64,000 nucleotides of DNA from Cylicocyclus nassatus (GCA_958299035.1 CATQJL010000305.1:30951733-31015732), one strand, 5' to 3'; positions 1 to 11,401 are shown, counted from the stretch's first letter. Translations and numbers: made by a program. Notes: generated by a model not told the origin, from the sequence alone.

Positions 1-512
1 CTTGAATCTTCAGACTTCGCTCACACTTTGTCTACAGGGGTTATTTGACATGCTAATTATGGATAGGATACGAATATCATGTTATCACTATTATCAGATT
101 ACCCAACTGCGACCCCCTCCCCTTTTGACTCCTCAATACAACCCCCCAGGTGTGGCGTGCCGCACCCCACGCTTGACGCTGGCAGCAACCTTGGAGGGGA
201 CGATATGTGCGAAGGTTTAGCTCAACCAATCGATACCAAATGCTATAGGTAAATATTTACGCAAACATCTCAAACCTCGTTTTCAAAAATTTTTTACTCT
301 TTATGCGAATATATATCACAAATCGCGGAAGGTTATGTTCAAATTTATGGTATATAACAAGTAATATTTCTTCCAATATGTACGGAAGTTGATGCATGTG
401 CACAAGAAGTTGTTGACAGTGCACATGCGAAGCTCACGACAAACCCGTTGATTTACACAGCAATTTCATAGATGGCACAAAGACATCACAGGCACTAAGG
501 CACTATATCTTG

Positions 513-657
513 TCAAAAGCACTGGTCTTTGTCGTAGAACTCCCTGATATCGCTCACTATCAGCTTTTTTCTACTGTAGATATCTTCGCAAAGGGTGCAG
601 AGAGCATGCCCAACGTAGGCGTCTGGCTTTCGAAAGTGCTTTGTCCATTCAAAATAC
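513..657 (-). CDS. GT10 fucosyltransferase copy A, terminal exon
   Basis: The phase 2 end of the exon at 6972 fits this exon exactly, restoring an arginine codon before YFEWTKHFRKP. It continues through YVGHALCTLCEDIY and ends KDQCF with a TGA at 513-515. The paired cysteines and the YFEW start match the C-terminal end of family 10 fucosyltransferases, and the exon has the same length (145 bases) and phase as its counterpart in copy B at 61160-61304. The intron separating it from exon 4 is 6.3 kb, against 0.4 kb in copy B, because it is filled with transposons. Whether the transcript still splices across that intron cannot be seen, but the exon has kept its frame. Confidence 0.8.
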
Positions 658-775
658 CTTAATAGATTTTAAAGGAGTGAATCTCTTTTTCCACAAGGCT
701 ATCGAAACACCACACTTGAAATATGAGTTCTATAACTCCCTCTTCAATGTCTTGCAGACACAGAACACCTGTGGC

Positions 776-1050
776 CGTGTTCACCAAAGAACCCAAGGGT
801 AAACCTTAACCACAAGGGTAAGTTTTATCCTCAGGGTTCATTGGCCATATTCATAAACGAACCCTTGAGGGTAGGGTCCACCTCGGAAAGCGATTAATCC
901 TTATCGATTAACGAACACTGATGCTAAATCTTATCATTGAGGGTAAACCTTATCCCAGAAAGCGATCAACCCGTATTCACGGATGTGGCTCATCAGGGTA
1001 AGTTATCAATCTAAATCTTATCATTGAGGGTAAGTTAAACCTTAGCACAG
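776..1050. repeat. GGGTAA-containing repeat, left copy
   Basis: Imperfect repetitions of GAACCC and GGGTAA motifs occur about every 20-60 bases. The 940-1020 part matches the complement of 6118-6425, sharing AAAGCGAT, CCGTATTC and TGGCTCATCAGGGTAA in order. A related repeat surrounds the MITE at 47629-47794. Confidence 0.6.
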
Positions 1051-1321
1051 AGCAAGATTAGATTCACTCTGATACTTCGTACAAACATCAAATGGTTTCT
1101 CCATACACTACTCTATCCTAGCTAATGATTTGACAATCTAATCTTATCTTATCTTTTATTCATTCTCAACGGTTAAACAACATTATGTTGTTGTTTAATT
1201 GTTTGGTTTGTTTTACACTGTTCATGCAGAAGACCGTGGTGATATTATGTAAGGCTTCATTATGTCAGTAGTGGGACCGCATATGTAATACCAAGTGTTC
1301 TCCATACAGCACATTCCATTC

Positions 1322-2444
1322 TTAGCTCCTGCTAATTACATTTAGGTTTATATATCTTGGAATGCTTACGGATGTCGTCTTCCCATCGCGTTCTAGGTTT
1401 TCCATCACCGAGACGTCGGCCAGTAGGTGGAATCCAACGTGTAAGCATGTCGTCCATCTTTCATCGCCTTCTTTTCCAAGTATTCTTCCAGCAAATCGCC
1501 ATTTTCTTCGACGAGCTATTGCGACTACATCATATGTCTGCAGTACGCGATCGAATCTATACAGTGGGAAGAAAGAGAAGGATATGACAGTTTCAGTTTT
1601 GTCTTTCAGTTTTGTGATAGAACGTATCCATTTTGAAGATTTTTGGTTTTTTAAGCGAAATCCTAACATCGATCGTTCCATCGCTTTTGGCATCGAAGAA
1701 GTTTCAACAGCGAGTTCTTAGTCACCGCCCAAGTTTCACAACCGTATAGCGTTGAGAGTATCACGTTATTAAAGTAACGGCGTTTGCGGTGAACAGCAAC
1801 ATTTTGACTGCCGAGAAACTGTCGTACTTTCCCGAATGCATTCCACGCTGCACTTAGGCGCCTGGAAATTTCTTTATCATGACTGCGTGGACATTGAATT
1901 AGAATACGAATTATAATGTCCAAGATAAACGAAGCAATCTACACGTTTAATGACATTGAAGTTCAGTGTGATTACCGAGCTCGTCCAAGTGTTGTCTATG
2001 TCTTCGCCCATCCACTTGGTTTTGTGGCCATTAATTCGAAGTCCTATTCGAAAACATGCATGAAGAAGCTTTACAGCCATTGATTCCAAATACTTGGACT
2101 GAGACCTATGAGTACAATGTCATCCGCATAAGCAAGGTAACGTAAATGTTATCCGCCAATGTCATATCCTTCTCTTCCTTCCCACTGTATAGATTCGATC
2201 GCGTACTGCAGACATATGATAAAAATAAGCGGAACAATGCATCGCCTTGACGGATTCCTCTATGTATTTTGAAAGACGAATTGATATTGTTAAGTTGAAG
2301 TGAGGCTGTTGCGGTTTGATATAATAGTTGTATAATCAAAATCGTGTCATTAACTACTCTGATTTGACAATAGACACTTTTTATGGTTACTACTATCTCA
2401 AAGTTTCTATAGCCTCTTTTCTTGTTTTCGTTCGATGTAATCAT
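1322..2444 (-). mobile_element. Decayed LINE reverse transcriptase fragment (RTE/endonuclease-RT type)
   Basis: Read on the minus strand in several frames. The order is RGIRQGDALF (RT active-site approach), then FRIGLRINGHKTKWM, then CFVYLGH, then RRLSAAWNAFGKVRQFL and YGCETWAVTKNSL, then RRRKWRFAGRILGK. This is the usual C-terminal order of non-LTR reverse transcriptases common in nematodes. Frames shift several times and the catalytic FADD-type motif is degraded (ADNI), so it is dead. No endonuclease domain or poly(A)/microsatellite tail is seen. It lies in intron 4 of GT10 copy A. Confidence 0.75.
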
Positions 2445-2789
2445 CCGGTATGATATTCGGACGAGTTCTTATAGTACCGTCACAATTAGAGGAAGCATCT
2501 CTTAAAACTAAATTCGGCCAACCTGAACACACCAAAAAATTCCGCGACCGAAGGACCCTATACAGTGCTACGTTTCGCCTGAGGGTATCGTGCGGCATAA
2601 GTTTTGTTTCCCAAAACACACCGAGGCGGCTGAGCGGCTTGCTAAGAAAAAACGAAAGAGGTGCGTCTTGTACTCGTGAAATAAAGGTGGAAGATTTAGA
2701 TTTGGATAACGTACATGTCCAGCTAAGGACCTTAATATGGCATCAAACTCAACAACTCGAAAAATTTTCGCAGTATAAAACTCTCTACG

Positions 2790-4750
2790 AGCAAGCATGA
2801 ATGAAGCCCTTAACGCTTTCCGAGCAGCAGTTGTTCTTCGACGGGCAAAATGCGGAACTGGACTTCAAAATCATCTTCTATGTGGTTTTCCTATGCTTTT
2901 CAAGAGCGCTTACAAGACTACTTTGTCTTCTCTTACTAGCCAGATGTTCACTGACACGTTCATGAAATGGTCGGCCAGTTTTGCCTATGTAAATGATGGC
3001 ATATCTTACACTCTAACTGGTAAATCACTCCGCACTTCGAAAGCATCCTAATTTTTTCTTTGAGCAAACAACGCATTCTGCAATTCTGCGCATTTCATAC
3101 AATCTATTGCGGACCAGTTTTTTTTTTATGCTGTTCGGGGTATGCTCCTTAGAACAACATTATCCGCCAATTGCGCCTGTATCAGACATTGTTTGGAAGC
3201 GTTGCTTAGTCTACCGGACACGAACGGTAAGCATATTGATATATTAGGTTGTAACAGAATTAATGCAGGTTTTCCAAATTTTTAAGTTTGGACTATTATA
3301 ACTTCTTACAAAAATAGTCGATCTGTTTCCAATAAAAATTACTGCAATCAGCAAACCTTTGCCAATTCAACACGCATTACCTTATCGTTGTGGCTTTACT
3401 GAGAAAAATTTCGCAGCCAGAAGATTGCCAAAAGTTTTCTTGAAAAATCTTCAGTTTGAGAGACCATATCTCACTATACAATGTAGTAGAATGGTCAAAC
3501 TTCACTCACTGTGCAGATAATAGTTGAATGTGCAGCAGCGTAAACGTTGATTTTTAGGAAAAAAAATTTTGCTAGAAAATATTGCAAAAAATTTGAATTA
3601 CTCGTTCTTCACAAGTGCTCTCAAAAGACGAAAAGATGCTTTTTTTGTTTTTTTTTTCAAATTTTCTCGCCGCCGAAGAGAACAACAGCTCCCGATTTTT
3701 TGCTATCATGTTCAGTGTCTATTGTTTTTGCGCACGTGAAACCCCGCAATTGCGTCGCATTCAAGATTTTTATACGTCGCAGAATGATAGCAGCGGTTGT
3801 TTGGATTTGAAGAAAAATTTCTCAGTTTGGAAACTTTGAGAGATTTGCTTTCAAGGCGCTTTTGTAGCACAGATCACATACAAACATTACGCCAGTTCGC
3901 GGAAAAATTCGATTTTTCGCGGTGGATTTAGAGCAAAGAGTGTAAAAGGTAAAAATTTCAAGATTTTCTCTTGATTACAAAAGCACGTAATTTCGAAATG
4001 AACCCAGTTCTCCTGAAACGAAAGCATGCTCAAGAAAGTAGAAGAAGAGTGCTTTCAGAAGGTATGCATACTTTCTTAAGACAATGGAATTTTGTTTTGA
4101 ACCAACGCTTAAAAAAAGGTGTCAAAAACCTGCATTGATTCTGTTACAACCTAATACGTGATCGAATCTGACTGCTACTGTTTGCGCTTGTTCGCTTGCA
4201 AGATCCGTACTGCAGTTGGAAACCATTCTTGGCAACTATCTCGTGTGCCAATTTCGTAGACTCCAGTTTTTCAACTTTACCCCTGCAAACACTGCTCCTG
4301 TTCTAAACTTGCAAACAATCGCTCGTTTTTCAACAGATGGATGCGCAAATGTGGCATGCAGAATGATATGGTACTATCAGAACTCTTCTTCTCAATACCT
4401 TTTGACGTGTGCTGCTTGTGCTGCTCCGTTTTCCAGCATCACTCGTGTATTCAGATATGGTAGCCGCCATCGTGTGGTTTTCGTCTAGTCAAGCTGATGT
4501 TCTGCGATTTTTTATTGAGAAGTCTGAAGCACTTCCATTTCGGATTGAGTTGCAGAGCCATGTAACAATCATCGATATAACGGCAGTGCATCAGGGGACC
4601 TTGCGACAATACCGGCTCCTCTATTTGCTCATGAAGCAAATAGCGAGCGCTGGCGTTTCTTTGTCCCATCGTTAGTCCTCTTAGTTGTGCATAATATTGT
4701 CCCAACCATTAAAGGCGTTGATTGCCGGGCATTCCTTGGACAAGGAGATG
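2790..4750 (-). mobile_element. Decayed Penelope-like element with GIY-YIG endonuclease, split by a MITE
   Basis: On the minus strand, 4705-4451 carries RGLTMGQR, IEEPVLSQGPLMHCRYIDDC and FRLLN, the RT core typical of Penelope-like elements. The linker continues at 4330-4160 (HPSVEKRAIVC). After a 911-base mariner MITE at 3244-4154 it resumes with KKKLVRNRLYEMRR, CGVIYQLECKIC and IYIGKTGRPFHERVSEHL, a GIY-YIG endonuclease. Frameshifts occur in both domains (for instance after MGQR and before YIGK), so the element is inactive. The order RT, linker, GIY-YIG is the established Penelope layout. Its 5' part is missing upstream of about 4750. Confidence 0.78.
3244..4154. mobile_element. Mariner-type MITE, TIR TTAGGTTGTAACAG
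   Basis: The terminal inverted repeats read TTAGGTTGTAACAGAAT at the left and its complement at the right, extending about 33 bases. They are flanked by TA at 3242-3243 and 4155-4156. The 911-base interior has no transposase frame. It sits inside the Penelope-like element, so it inserted later. Confidence 0.85.
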
Positions 4751-5094
4751 ATGCGTGCATTACTGAGCCCTTATGTTTCCATATTATAAATATGTGAATC
4801 AGGAAGTTCAGAGAGAGAGCTTGTAAGGTATAATGACGTAACATCAAATGACTTCATCACGCAATTTTGATCAAAGTGCGTTTTGCCTAAATGATCAAAA
4901 AAGCGGAAGAGCTGACTAACGATCGCATGATCGCTAAGGAACCACGGATTTTATCAGTTGGCCCACCTATACAACTGATTATTGGCCGAATTTTACAAGA
5001 CGCAGATCCCATCTCCTGGATTAGTCAAGGCGAGTTTGTATGTTTTTACGAGGCCGTAAAAGACAGGACAAGCCGGTTTTCAACTTTAAGCCTA

Positions 5095-5554
5095 CTAACA
5101 AGGGAATGGTCAGAAGTCGAAGTGGCCAGACCAAACAAGCTGTATACCATTCGATGCAGCATAAAACGCTGACTTCAAATCTGTCTTTCTTATCTGCTTC
5201 CCGCTTCTGTGGACGAAGCTACAAGCGGTTTTATTGTGAAAAAACCACACATAAAAACAGCGAAATTGAGCACACTGTTGCACTTTTAGCTCAGCTTCTT
5301 TCTTTAAAAATTTGAAGTAAGCTAGCTGCATGTTTTGGCCCAGCATTAAGGCGAACGTGGCTCTGCACGGCTAAATTTTCAATTTCACGCGTAATTTCTT
5401 AGCAAAATAATGGTCTTTAGTGGCTTGTAGCTTCGTTCACAGAAGCGGGAAGCAGATAAGAAAGACAGATTCGAAGTCAACGTTTTATATTGCATCGAAC
5501 GGTATACAGCTTGTTTGGTTTGGCCACTTTGACTTCTGACCATTCCCTTGTAAG
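5095..5554. mobile_element. Foldback MITE, CTTACAAGGG family
   Basis: The left arm starts CTAACAAGGGAATGGTC and the right arm ends with the complement, GACCATTCCCTTGTAAG. The arms match over more than 100 bases, through GCAGCATAAAACG and the GAAGCGGGAAGCAGATAAG block. No coding capacity. Other copies are at 17887, 48202, 55318 and 63038, with partial ones at 41690 and 59186. Confidence 0.8.
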
Positions 5555-5699
5555 AAATTTTCATCTAGTCCCGCTTGCTTTCCGCTCATCATTCAGATGT
5601 GATTAAGTCGCTTGCTTTGAAAAAGAAATTCTTTTCCGGTTGAGCGACGATAAACTGAATAAAAATGATTAAAAATAATAATTGAAGGATATCCTAGTT

Positions 5700-5985
5700 T
5701 GTGTATCGTCGCCTTCCTGTCTACTTGGGCGGAGGATTTGCAGACATCTGAACATGTTGATGAACTTATTGACACTCTAATGTGAAGCATTGTTTTTTGT
5801 AATCTTTCGTTATCAAAAACTGCCACGTGTGACAACAGCATATACGTGACAGTTCAGAGAGTACAAAGAGCCACGCGCTGCAGTAGTGGTTTGACAGTTC
5901 GCCAACATGTTCAAATGTCTGCAAATACTTCGCACAAAATACACTGAGGAGACGACCATAATCTGATTAGACGAGACAAAAGAAG
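5700..5985. mobile_element. Small foldback MITE in intron 4 of GT10 copy A
   Basis: The arms are about 5701-5758 and 5923-5980, sharing AACATGTT, GCAGACAT and the GTCG/CGAC ends. The core contains GTTATCAAAAACTGCCA. A second copy, in opposite orientation, lies in the same intron of GT10 copy B at 61325-61585. Confidence 0.6.
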
Positions 5986-6114
5986 GACTTAGGAATCTGA
6001 GATAATAATGATTAGTAAAATGTGTTTGCTGTCGAAACGGTATCGTTGAGACTGAGTAGTGCCTTGAAAGATTAGTTTATGTTCGTACGAAGTGTTATTT
6101 GAATTTGATCTTGC

Positions 6115-6425
6115 TCCATGTTAGGGTTAAATTTACCCTGATGAGCCACGTCCTCAAAGGTATAGGCTGTCGGCGCAGGCCGCGGAGAAGGCGCAATGTG
6201 TGTAGTGCGCGTCACTCCTCTTTGCTCGTGCGCTCTCGCCCGTGTTTTCTCTGCGCCTCCTCTAGTAATAAACTGCCTTCAATGGACGCACCGTTGTGCC
6301 GCACCTTCACCGACGCAGCGTTGTTCTCGGAGCGCAGCGCGACGGCCCATATGATTACTTTCAGATTTTCTGACGAATACGGGTAAATCGCTTTTCGGGA
6401 TGAGATTTACCCTTAAAAGCACTGT
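6115..6425. repeat. GGGTAA-containing repeat, inverted copy with GC-rich insertion
   Basis: This is the complement of the repeat at about 940-1020. Relative to that copy it carries about 190 extra GC-rich bases at roughly 6165-6360 containing many CGC and GCG steps. Both copies lie in intron 4 of GT10 copy A. Confidence 0.55.
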
Positions 6426-6699
6426 CTACCCAAAATGTGATGAGATTTTGATGCCTAACAGTAGTGGTGCTCCCAACGGTATACTTATCCAACTCGCGCG
6501 GGCAAAAGTTGCTTCCGAAGCGAGAAATTTGCTTCGAAAATCGCTCGAATGACAGATTCGCCACGTTGGCTCCTCCCCCTTGAATGGGCGTGACGTTCGT
6601 CCCGCCCATCTGTGCGCGCTCAACCAATCACCGTTCAAAAAAATCCTCTGCGAGTTCTGAAAACGGGGTTTTTCGTGGTTTTCGCTGCTTTCCGACTTG

Positions 6700-6911
6700 A
6701 TATTTGGAATGAGGGGTATGGCGCTATCGAAGCTTTTGACAGAGATTTCGATAGTCGGTGCATTTACCCGGCTGAGAATTAGGTCAGCTAACCCCGCCGT
6801 GCAAAATGCACGTGTATTGATGAAAACAGCGCCAGTACAGCTTGGCGCTAGCTCGGCACTGGCTCGGCGTCGGCGCAGCGCTGGCGTGGCTTCGGCACTT
6901 TGGTAGGAGCC
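6700..6911. mobile_element. Tourist-like MITE copy, left end eroded
   Basis: The right end, read on the complement, starts GGCTCCTACCAAAGTGCCG and continues through GCCAGCGCTG, as in the complete copy at 47629-47794. The centre has GTCAGCTA, CCCCGCC and CACGTGTAT. The left terminus is not clear. Confidence 0.55.
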
Positions 6912-6971
6912 TCAGTGTTCGTTGGTGGACACTGCCAGTGGTCATTCAAGGCATCGAACTAGCAAACCAAC

Positions 6972-7594
6972 CTAAGATATGCAGTGTCGTTTCTTAGCAA
7001 AAAATTCAGATGATTTCCCAACTCCGTAATGTCCTCAAAGTCATCCACCGCTATGTAAGAGTGCTCCGGAATTCCTGCCGCTGAAATCTCAAGCTTGTAG
7101 CAACTGCAGCGAGACTGTTTTTAAGTAGTTTTACCTTCGTATATCCGTCTTTTCAACACAATAGGCACTAGCAGCTGTGAAATCCGACTGTAAAACTTCT
7201 CCGTGATGTAATCATTGCAATCACTGTTCTCGAACGCGATGTAGAAGCGATGTGTGTCTGCAAGTTACATCGTGATTCGGGATGTGTTCTATACTCCTAT
7301 ATCGCAGACTCTGTTGAGATAGGTTCAAAATAGACTTATTAATTCATCGTCGCTACAGTCCGTTTTGCAGTAAATGCTTTTAGTGTTTGTGTTGATGGAC
7401 AGTGCGTCTTCGCATTTTCCTCTCACAGTGACGTCTGTGACCTTTCCAAGTTCTCTAAAAACATCACATTCTACAATATAAGTGACATAAATATTGGAGA
7501 GGTACATGATCAATTTCTCGCGTTTGGAAGGTGAGTGACAATTTGAGATAAATATCAGCGATCCTTTCTTCTTGTGTATGATGGCGTCGGAGAC
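6972..7594 (-). CDS. GT10 alpha-1,3-fucosyltransferase, copy A, exons 1-4 of the visible part
   Basis: These four exons join with the terminal exon at 513-657. Exons run 7594-7506, 7454-7336, 7257-7135 and 7080-6972 on the minus strand, with GT-AG introns in phases 2, 1, 1 and 2 and no frame breaks. The protein shows SNCHSPSKRE, then VRGKC, then the family signature with RFYIAFENS, NDYITEK and VPIV in order, then IPEHSYIAVDDF and NDTAYLR. This is the GDP-fucose-binding C-terminal half of family 10 fucosyltransferases, type II Golgi enzymes that transfer fucose in alpha-1,3 linkage to GlcNAc of glycans. The family enzyme is usually 350-450 residues; only 194 are visible here. The membrane anchor, stem and acceptor-side domain should lie in exons upstream of 7594, which I could not find. 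The first visible acceptor is at 7595. Acceptor specificity (core versus antennal) cannot be told. Confidence 0.86.
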
Positions 7595-8289
7595 CTGTAT
7601 GCTGTAATATGTATTCATAATCACATTATGTTTTTGAGCCATTAGGCATAGTTATAAGCAAGGGCAACCAGGCGAAGGCATACAATTCCCAGAAAAAGGC
7701 ACCCTTGCGCATCATTGATTTCTTGGAATTGTACTCTCCATTATCTATAATGCATAGACAATCGGTACAGCAGCAATGTTGTAGTGTTTAGGTTCTGAAA
7801 TTTCTACCAAACCACAATTTCTCGAAGAGAGGAAGGTCTGGGGCAAGCGGGCAAGCGTTCCACCGCTGCAAGAACAATCCTGAGTTAACAACCCAAATCA
7901 ACAGAGCCGTTTGTTGTACTGATGGCGTGAAGTCACTCACAAGGCTAGAAGAAGTCTGAACGTGCCGACTTTTTGTGACCATTATTGACCTCGGAAGCAT
8001 TGCCTACAATTTTTTTTAGGGCATATTTGCAATCAGCGTCACATCCCTCGAAAATTCAACTGTGGTTGCTTTAAAGCCTACCTTGCGCTCATTGAGCCTT
8101 AACATGGAGCGAACGCAATAAAAATGAAGCGTTGATAGGAATGGTTGATTTTTTGACAGCAATCAAAGCGTAATGCTATTTTTGGAGAACGTGAGTATCT
8201 TGTTTTCGAAAAAAAGGTGGTTTGATTTTTGAAACAAAACCGTTTATACTTGCAGTTAACGCTTGTGACTGGAAGACAAGCGATTCTAC

Positions 8290-8525
8290 TACGAAATGGC
8301 TCAGAGCGGGAATTTTGGGAGCAATGCAGGGTTAACCTTCTTGTTTGGTCATATCGTAAACATTATTCCCTTCCCATATTTCTAGTCAAATGCGACTCTC
8401 AAAGCTGGACGTTTCCAGCCTCAGTTAACTTATTGTTGGTCTTCTCGGGAAGAGGAGAGTTGTGGCAGAGTTCAGGATACTGAAGCATTAAATCTGCGCG
8501 AACCATATGACTAGCTAACAACCCG
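8290..8525. repeat. Dispersed repeat shared with 24470-24660
   Basis: This segment matches the complement of 24470-24660 across about 200 bases. The two share TTCCCTTCCCATATT, ATACTGAAGCATTAAA and CTGCGCGAACCATATGA. The family is unknown; both copies are noncoding or decayed. Confidence 0.6.
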
Positions 8526-8626
8526 GCTCGCTGTCCTGTCAATAATATTTTCGAGTCAGCATGTTCCCCCCCCCCCCTCCCCCGTGCCAACTCTCAGCGC
8601 CATAGCCCAGACTTTGCAAAATTATC

Positions 8627-10011
8627 AATTTCGATTAATAACAATAAGGCTGGGTTCGTGCTAATTCCCATGTTCCGGAACTGTTCCCGCACACCTCCCG
8701 CACTGTGTGGAAGTTCCGGAACTGTGCTGCATGCGCTGAAACCGCCCCGCACGCGTTTGGAACGGCGGGAGTTGGAGAATTTTGACCTTTTTAACGGTTT
8801 TTTTTCAGATTCCTCTCATCTTGGCTTTATTCCTCTAACCCGGTTCCCTTTTTGATCAACAGAACTTCGAACTCGAAGCGGGGCTGAAGAATGAGCGCTT
8901 TTCTGCACTGCATATCCGACAAAATGTCTTTCTTGCGTTTGTTCATTCTCTCTTCGTTATTCTTGCTCAGAATCACTCCATTTGTTCAAGGAAGCTGCTG
9001 CGTAGTTTCCGCAGGCATTTACCTCGAATTAAGACATGCGAACATTCTGAAATTGCGGAAATGGGAACTTTGCTCTTGTTTTTTGATGAATTTTGTTTAT
9101 GGGCATTCCCCTTTCTTTTTTCCATATCGTTGCTTCTCCGTCCTTTCTTCTACCCCGCTTCTCCTTCTGATGAGAAAAGCTGCGAACTTGAAGCGGGCTT
9201 GAGGATTGCACGCTTTTCTGCTCCAATATCCGGTAATATGGGTTTTTGTGCGCTCGTCCATTCTCTCTTCACTATTTTTGTTCAGACCTACTTCATGTGT
9301 TTCAGGGGCGTGTAATTTCGCATCTGTATTGAAAGAGACATGCAGGTCTTTGAAACACATGAAGTAGGTCTGGAAAAAAATGGAAGAGAAAATGGACAAG
9401 CGCACGAAGACCCATCTGCCCGAATACATGGAAAAGAACAAGGTTAAATTCCTCAACCCCGCTTCAAGTTTCAGCTTTTCTCATCATTAGGAGTAGAAGA
9501 GAGAACGGAGAAGCAACGATATGGAGAAAGGAGAGGGGCTGAGAATGCCCAAAAAGGAAACTCATCAGAAAACAACAGTAAAGCTCCACTTCCGTATTTT
9601 GAGAGTGTTCGCATGTTTTAATTCGAGACAGATGCCTGCGGAAACTAAGCGGCTTCCGAAAGAATATGGAATAGGTTTGTGCAATTAGAAAACGAGGCGA
9701 GAATAGACTAACGCAAGAACAGACATCTTGTCGGATATGCAGAACAGAAAAGCGCTCATTCTTCAACCTTGCTTCGAGTTCGAAGTTCTGCTGTTCAAAA
9801 ACCAAAAACGGAAGTGGGTTTGAGGATTAGAGCCAAAATGAGAGGAATCTGGAAGAAAAACCGTTAAATTCCCCAACTCCCGCCGTCCAAAACGCGTGCG
9901 TGGCGGTTTCAGCGCATGCAGCACAGTTCCGGAACAGTTTTAGCACAGTGCGGGAACAGTCCGGATCATGGGAATCAGTATACTCAGCTTTATTGTTATT
10001 GATCGAAATCG
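8627..10011. mobile_element. 1.4 kb foldback element
   Basis: The whole segment folds on itself about a centre near 9319. The ends carry TTCGATTAATAACAATAA on the left and its near complement on the right. Further in, CCCATGTTCCGGAAC, GCATGCGCTGAAACC, AACTTCGAACTCGAAGC and AGACATGCGAACATTCT all recur inverted. The innermost hairpin is at about 9284-9380 (CCTACTTCATGTGTTTC). No transposase is visible, so it is a nonautonomous DNA element. Confidence 0.72.
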
Positions 10012-10023
10012 ATATTCGATATA

Positions 10024-10025
10024 TC

Positions 10026-10067
<42 letters not shown>
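10024..10067. repeat. (CA)n microsatellite
   Basis: Uninterrupted CA repeats of about 44 bases sit between the 1.4 kb foldback and the Tc1-like element. The complementary-type ACACATGTGTGTG sequence lies on the other side of that element. Confidence 0.95.
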
Positions 10068-10070
<3 letters not shown>

Positions 10071-11021
10071 GTATATATACAGTGACCGCCAAAAAGTTGC
10101 GGACAAGCCTTCCTCCCTTTTTCATCACTCTTCTTCAGAGGGAAAACAAGGATGAAAAAATATAATAATTGCATGAGGCGATAGAGCTCTTCAAGATCTA
10201 CAGTCTAAACTTTGAGCTTTTTGAGAAACATGTGTTCTAAAAATTTTAAGAATCCTTTTCTAAGAAAAGTCCGAAAATGGCCGCGTCACAATGTCGCGGA
10301 CAATAATTCTTCGAACGCAAAAATTTTATTTTGAGTCCTATTTTGAAGCGGAAACACAAGTTATCTGGACGGATAAGCATACTACTATACAGAGCTCGTC
10401 AAGAACTACACACTGGTTATGGTTGCTTCCCCAAAAAACGCAAACTTGAGTTTTATTTTGCTTTTTTCAAAAAATAACTTCTAATTTCCTTTATCAAGCC
10501 AATTTTCTTCACATGGAAACTTGTTCAAGACATCCCAGCAAAACCGTGGGGATAAAATAGATGTTCTTTGCCATCCTCCATGCATAGGACGTGTGCTGAT
10601 GAGTTTCTTTGCTGAAAATGGCCCTTGGCAGTGCTTGCACATGGCCCTACCTGCACCTCACCACTGACTTGACCGCTTTGCAGGCTTGTAACTCGGCCGG
10701 CAGTCATTCCACGAGCCTGCAAGTAGGCTCATTTGGAAGGGCGTGACTTCCTGGACGCGAATATTCAAAAGAGTTGGGTGTGTGAAACAGCAGAGATTTG
10801 GCGGATGGGGTGAAAAAGTGCAGCCTCAGAGGTGATTGGAGTGAAAGCTCTTATGAACACCAGAACAGTCTCAGAGCCTCGAAATGGATCTATTACAAGA
10901 AAATTGACAGTTTTGAACTTTCAGGATTAAATTGGTAGCGAAAAGAGTTCTCCTCAATTTTAGCTGAAAAGTGCTTAGACTACAATTGAAGCTGCCCTCT
11001 ACCACCCCATTATACTTGGGA

Positions 11022-11400
11022 CCGAATCGAATAACTATTCGATCATTCGAATAAATCATTCGAATGCGAATGATTCGAAAAGTCGAATATTCGAAAATTT
11101 GAGATTTCGAATAAAATTCGAAAGTCGAATATTCGTAATTTTCAGTTTTCGAATATAGTCGATAGTCGAATATTCGAAAATCTTCACTTTCGAATATTAT
11201 TCGAAAGTCGAATATTCGAAAATCTTAAATTTCGAATATTATTCGATAGTCGAATATTCGAGGGTCATTCATTCGATCATTCGATGTCCATCAAAAATTC
11301 GAATATTCGTCGAGCACCGAATATTCGGAAATTCGATAAGAATTGACTATTCGAAAATTCGATAAGCACCGAGTATTCGAGAATTCGATATGCATAGCGC
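11022..11400. repeat. 42-base TTCGAA palindromic minisatellite, left array
   Basis: The unit carries AGTCGAATATTCGAAA and a TTTCGAATATTATTCGA partner. The AGTCG landmarks fall at about 11081, 11122, 11164, 11206 and 11248, a period of 41-42. It is extremely AT-rich and locally self-complementary. Confidence 0.8.
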
Positions 11401-11401
11401 A

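Noticed and set aside
7600..8100. Search for upstream exons of GT10 copy A
   Set aside because: No stretch encoding the acceptor-side motifs of the family was seen on the minus strand; the frames present do not resemble fucosyltransferases.
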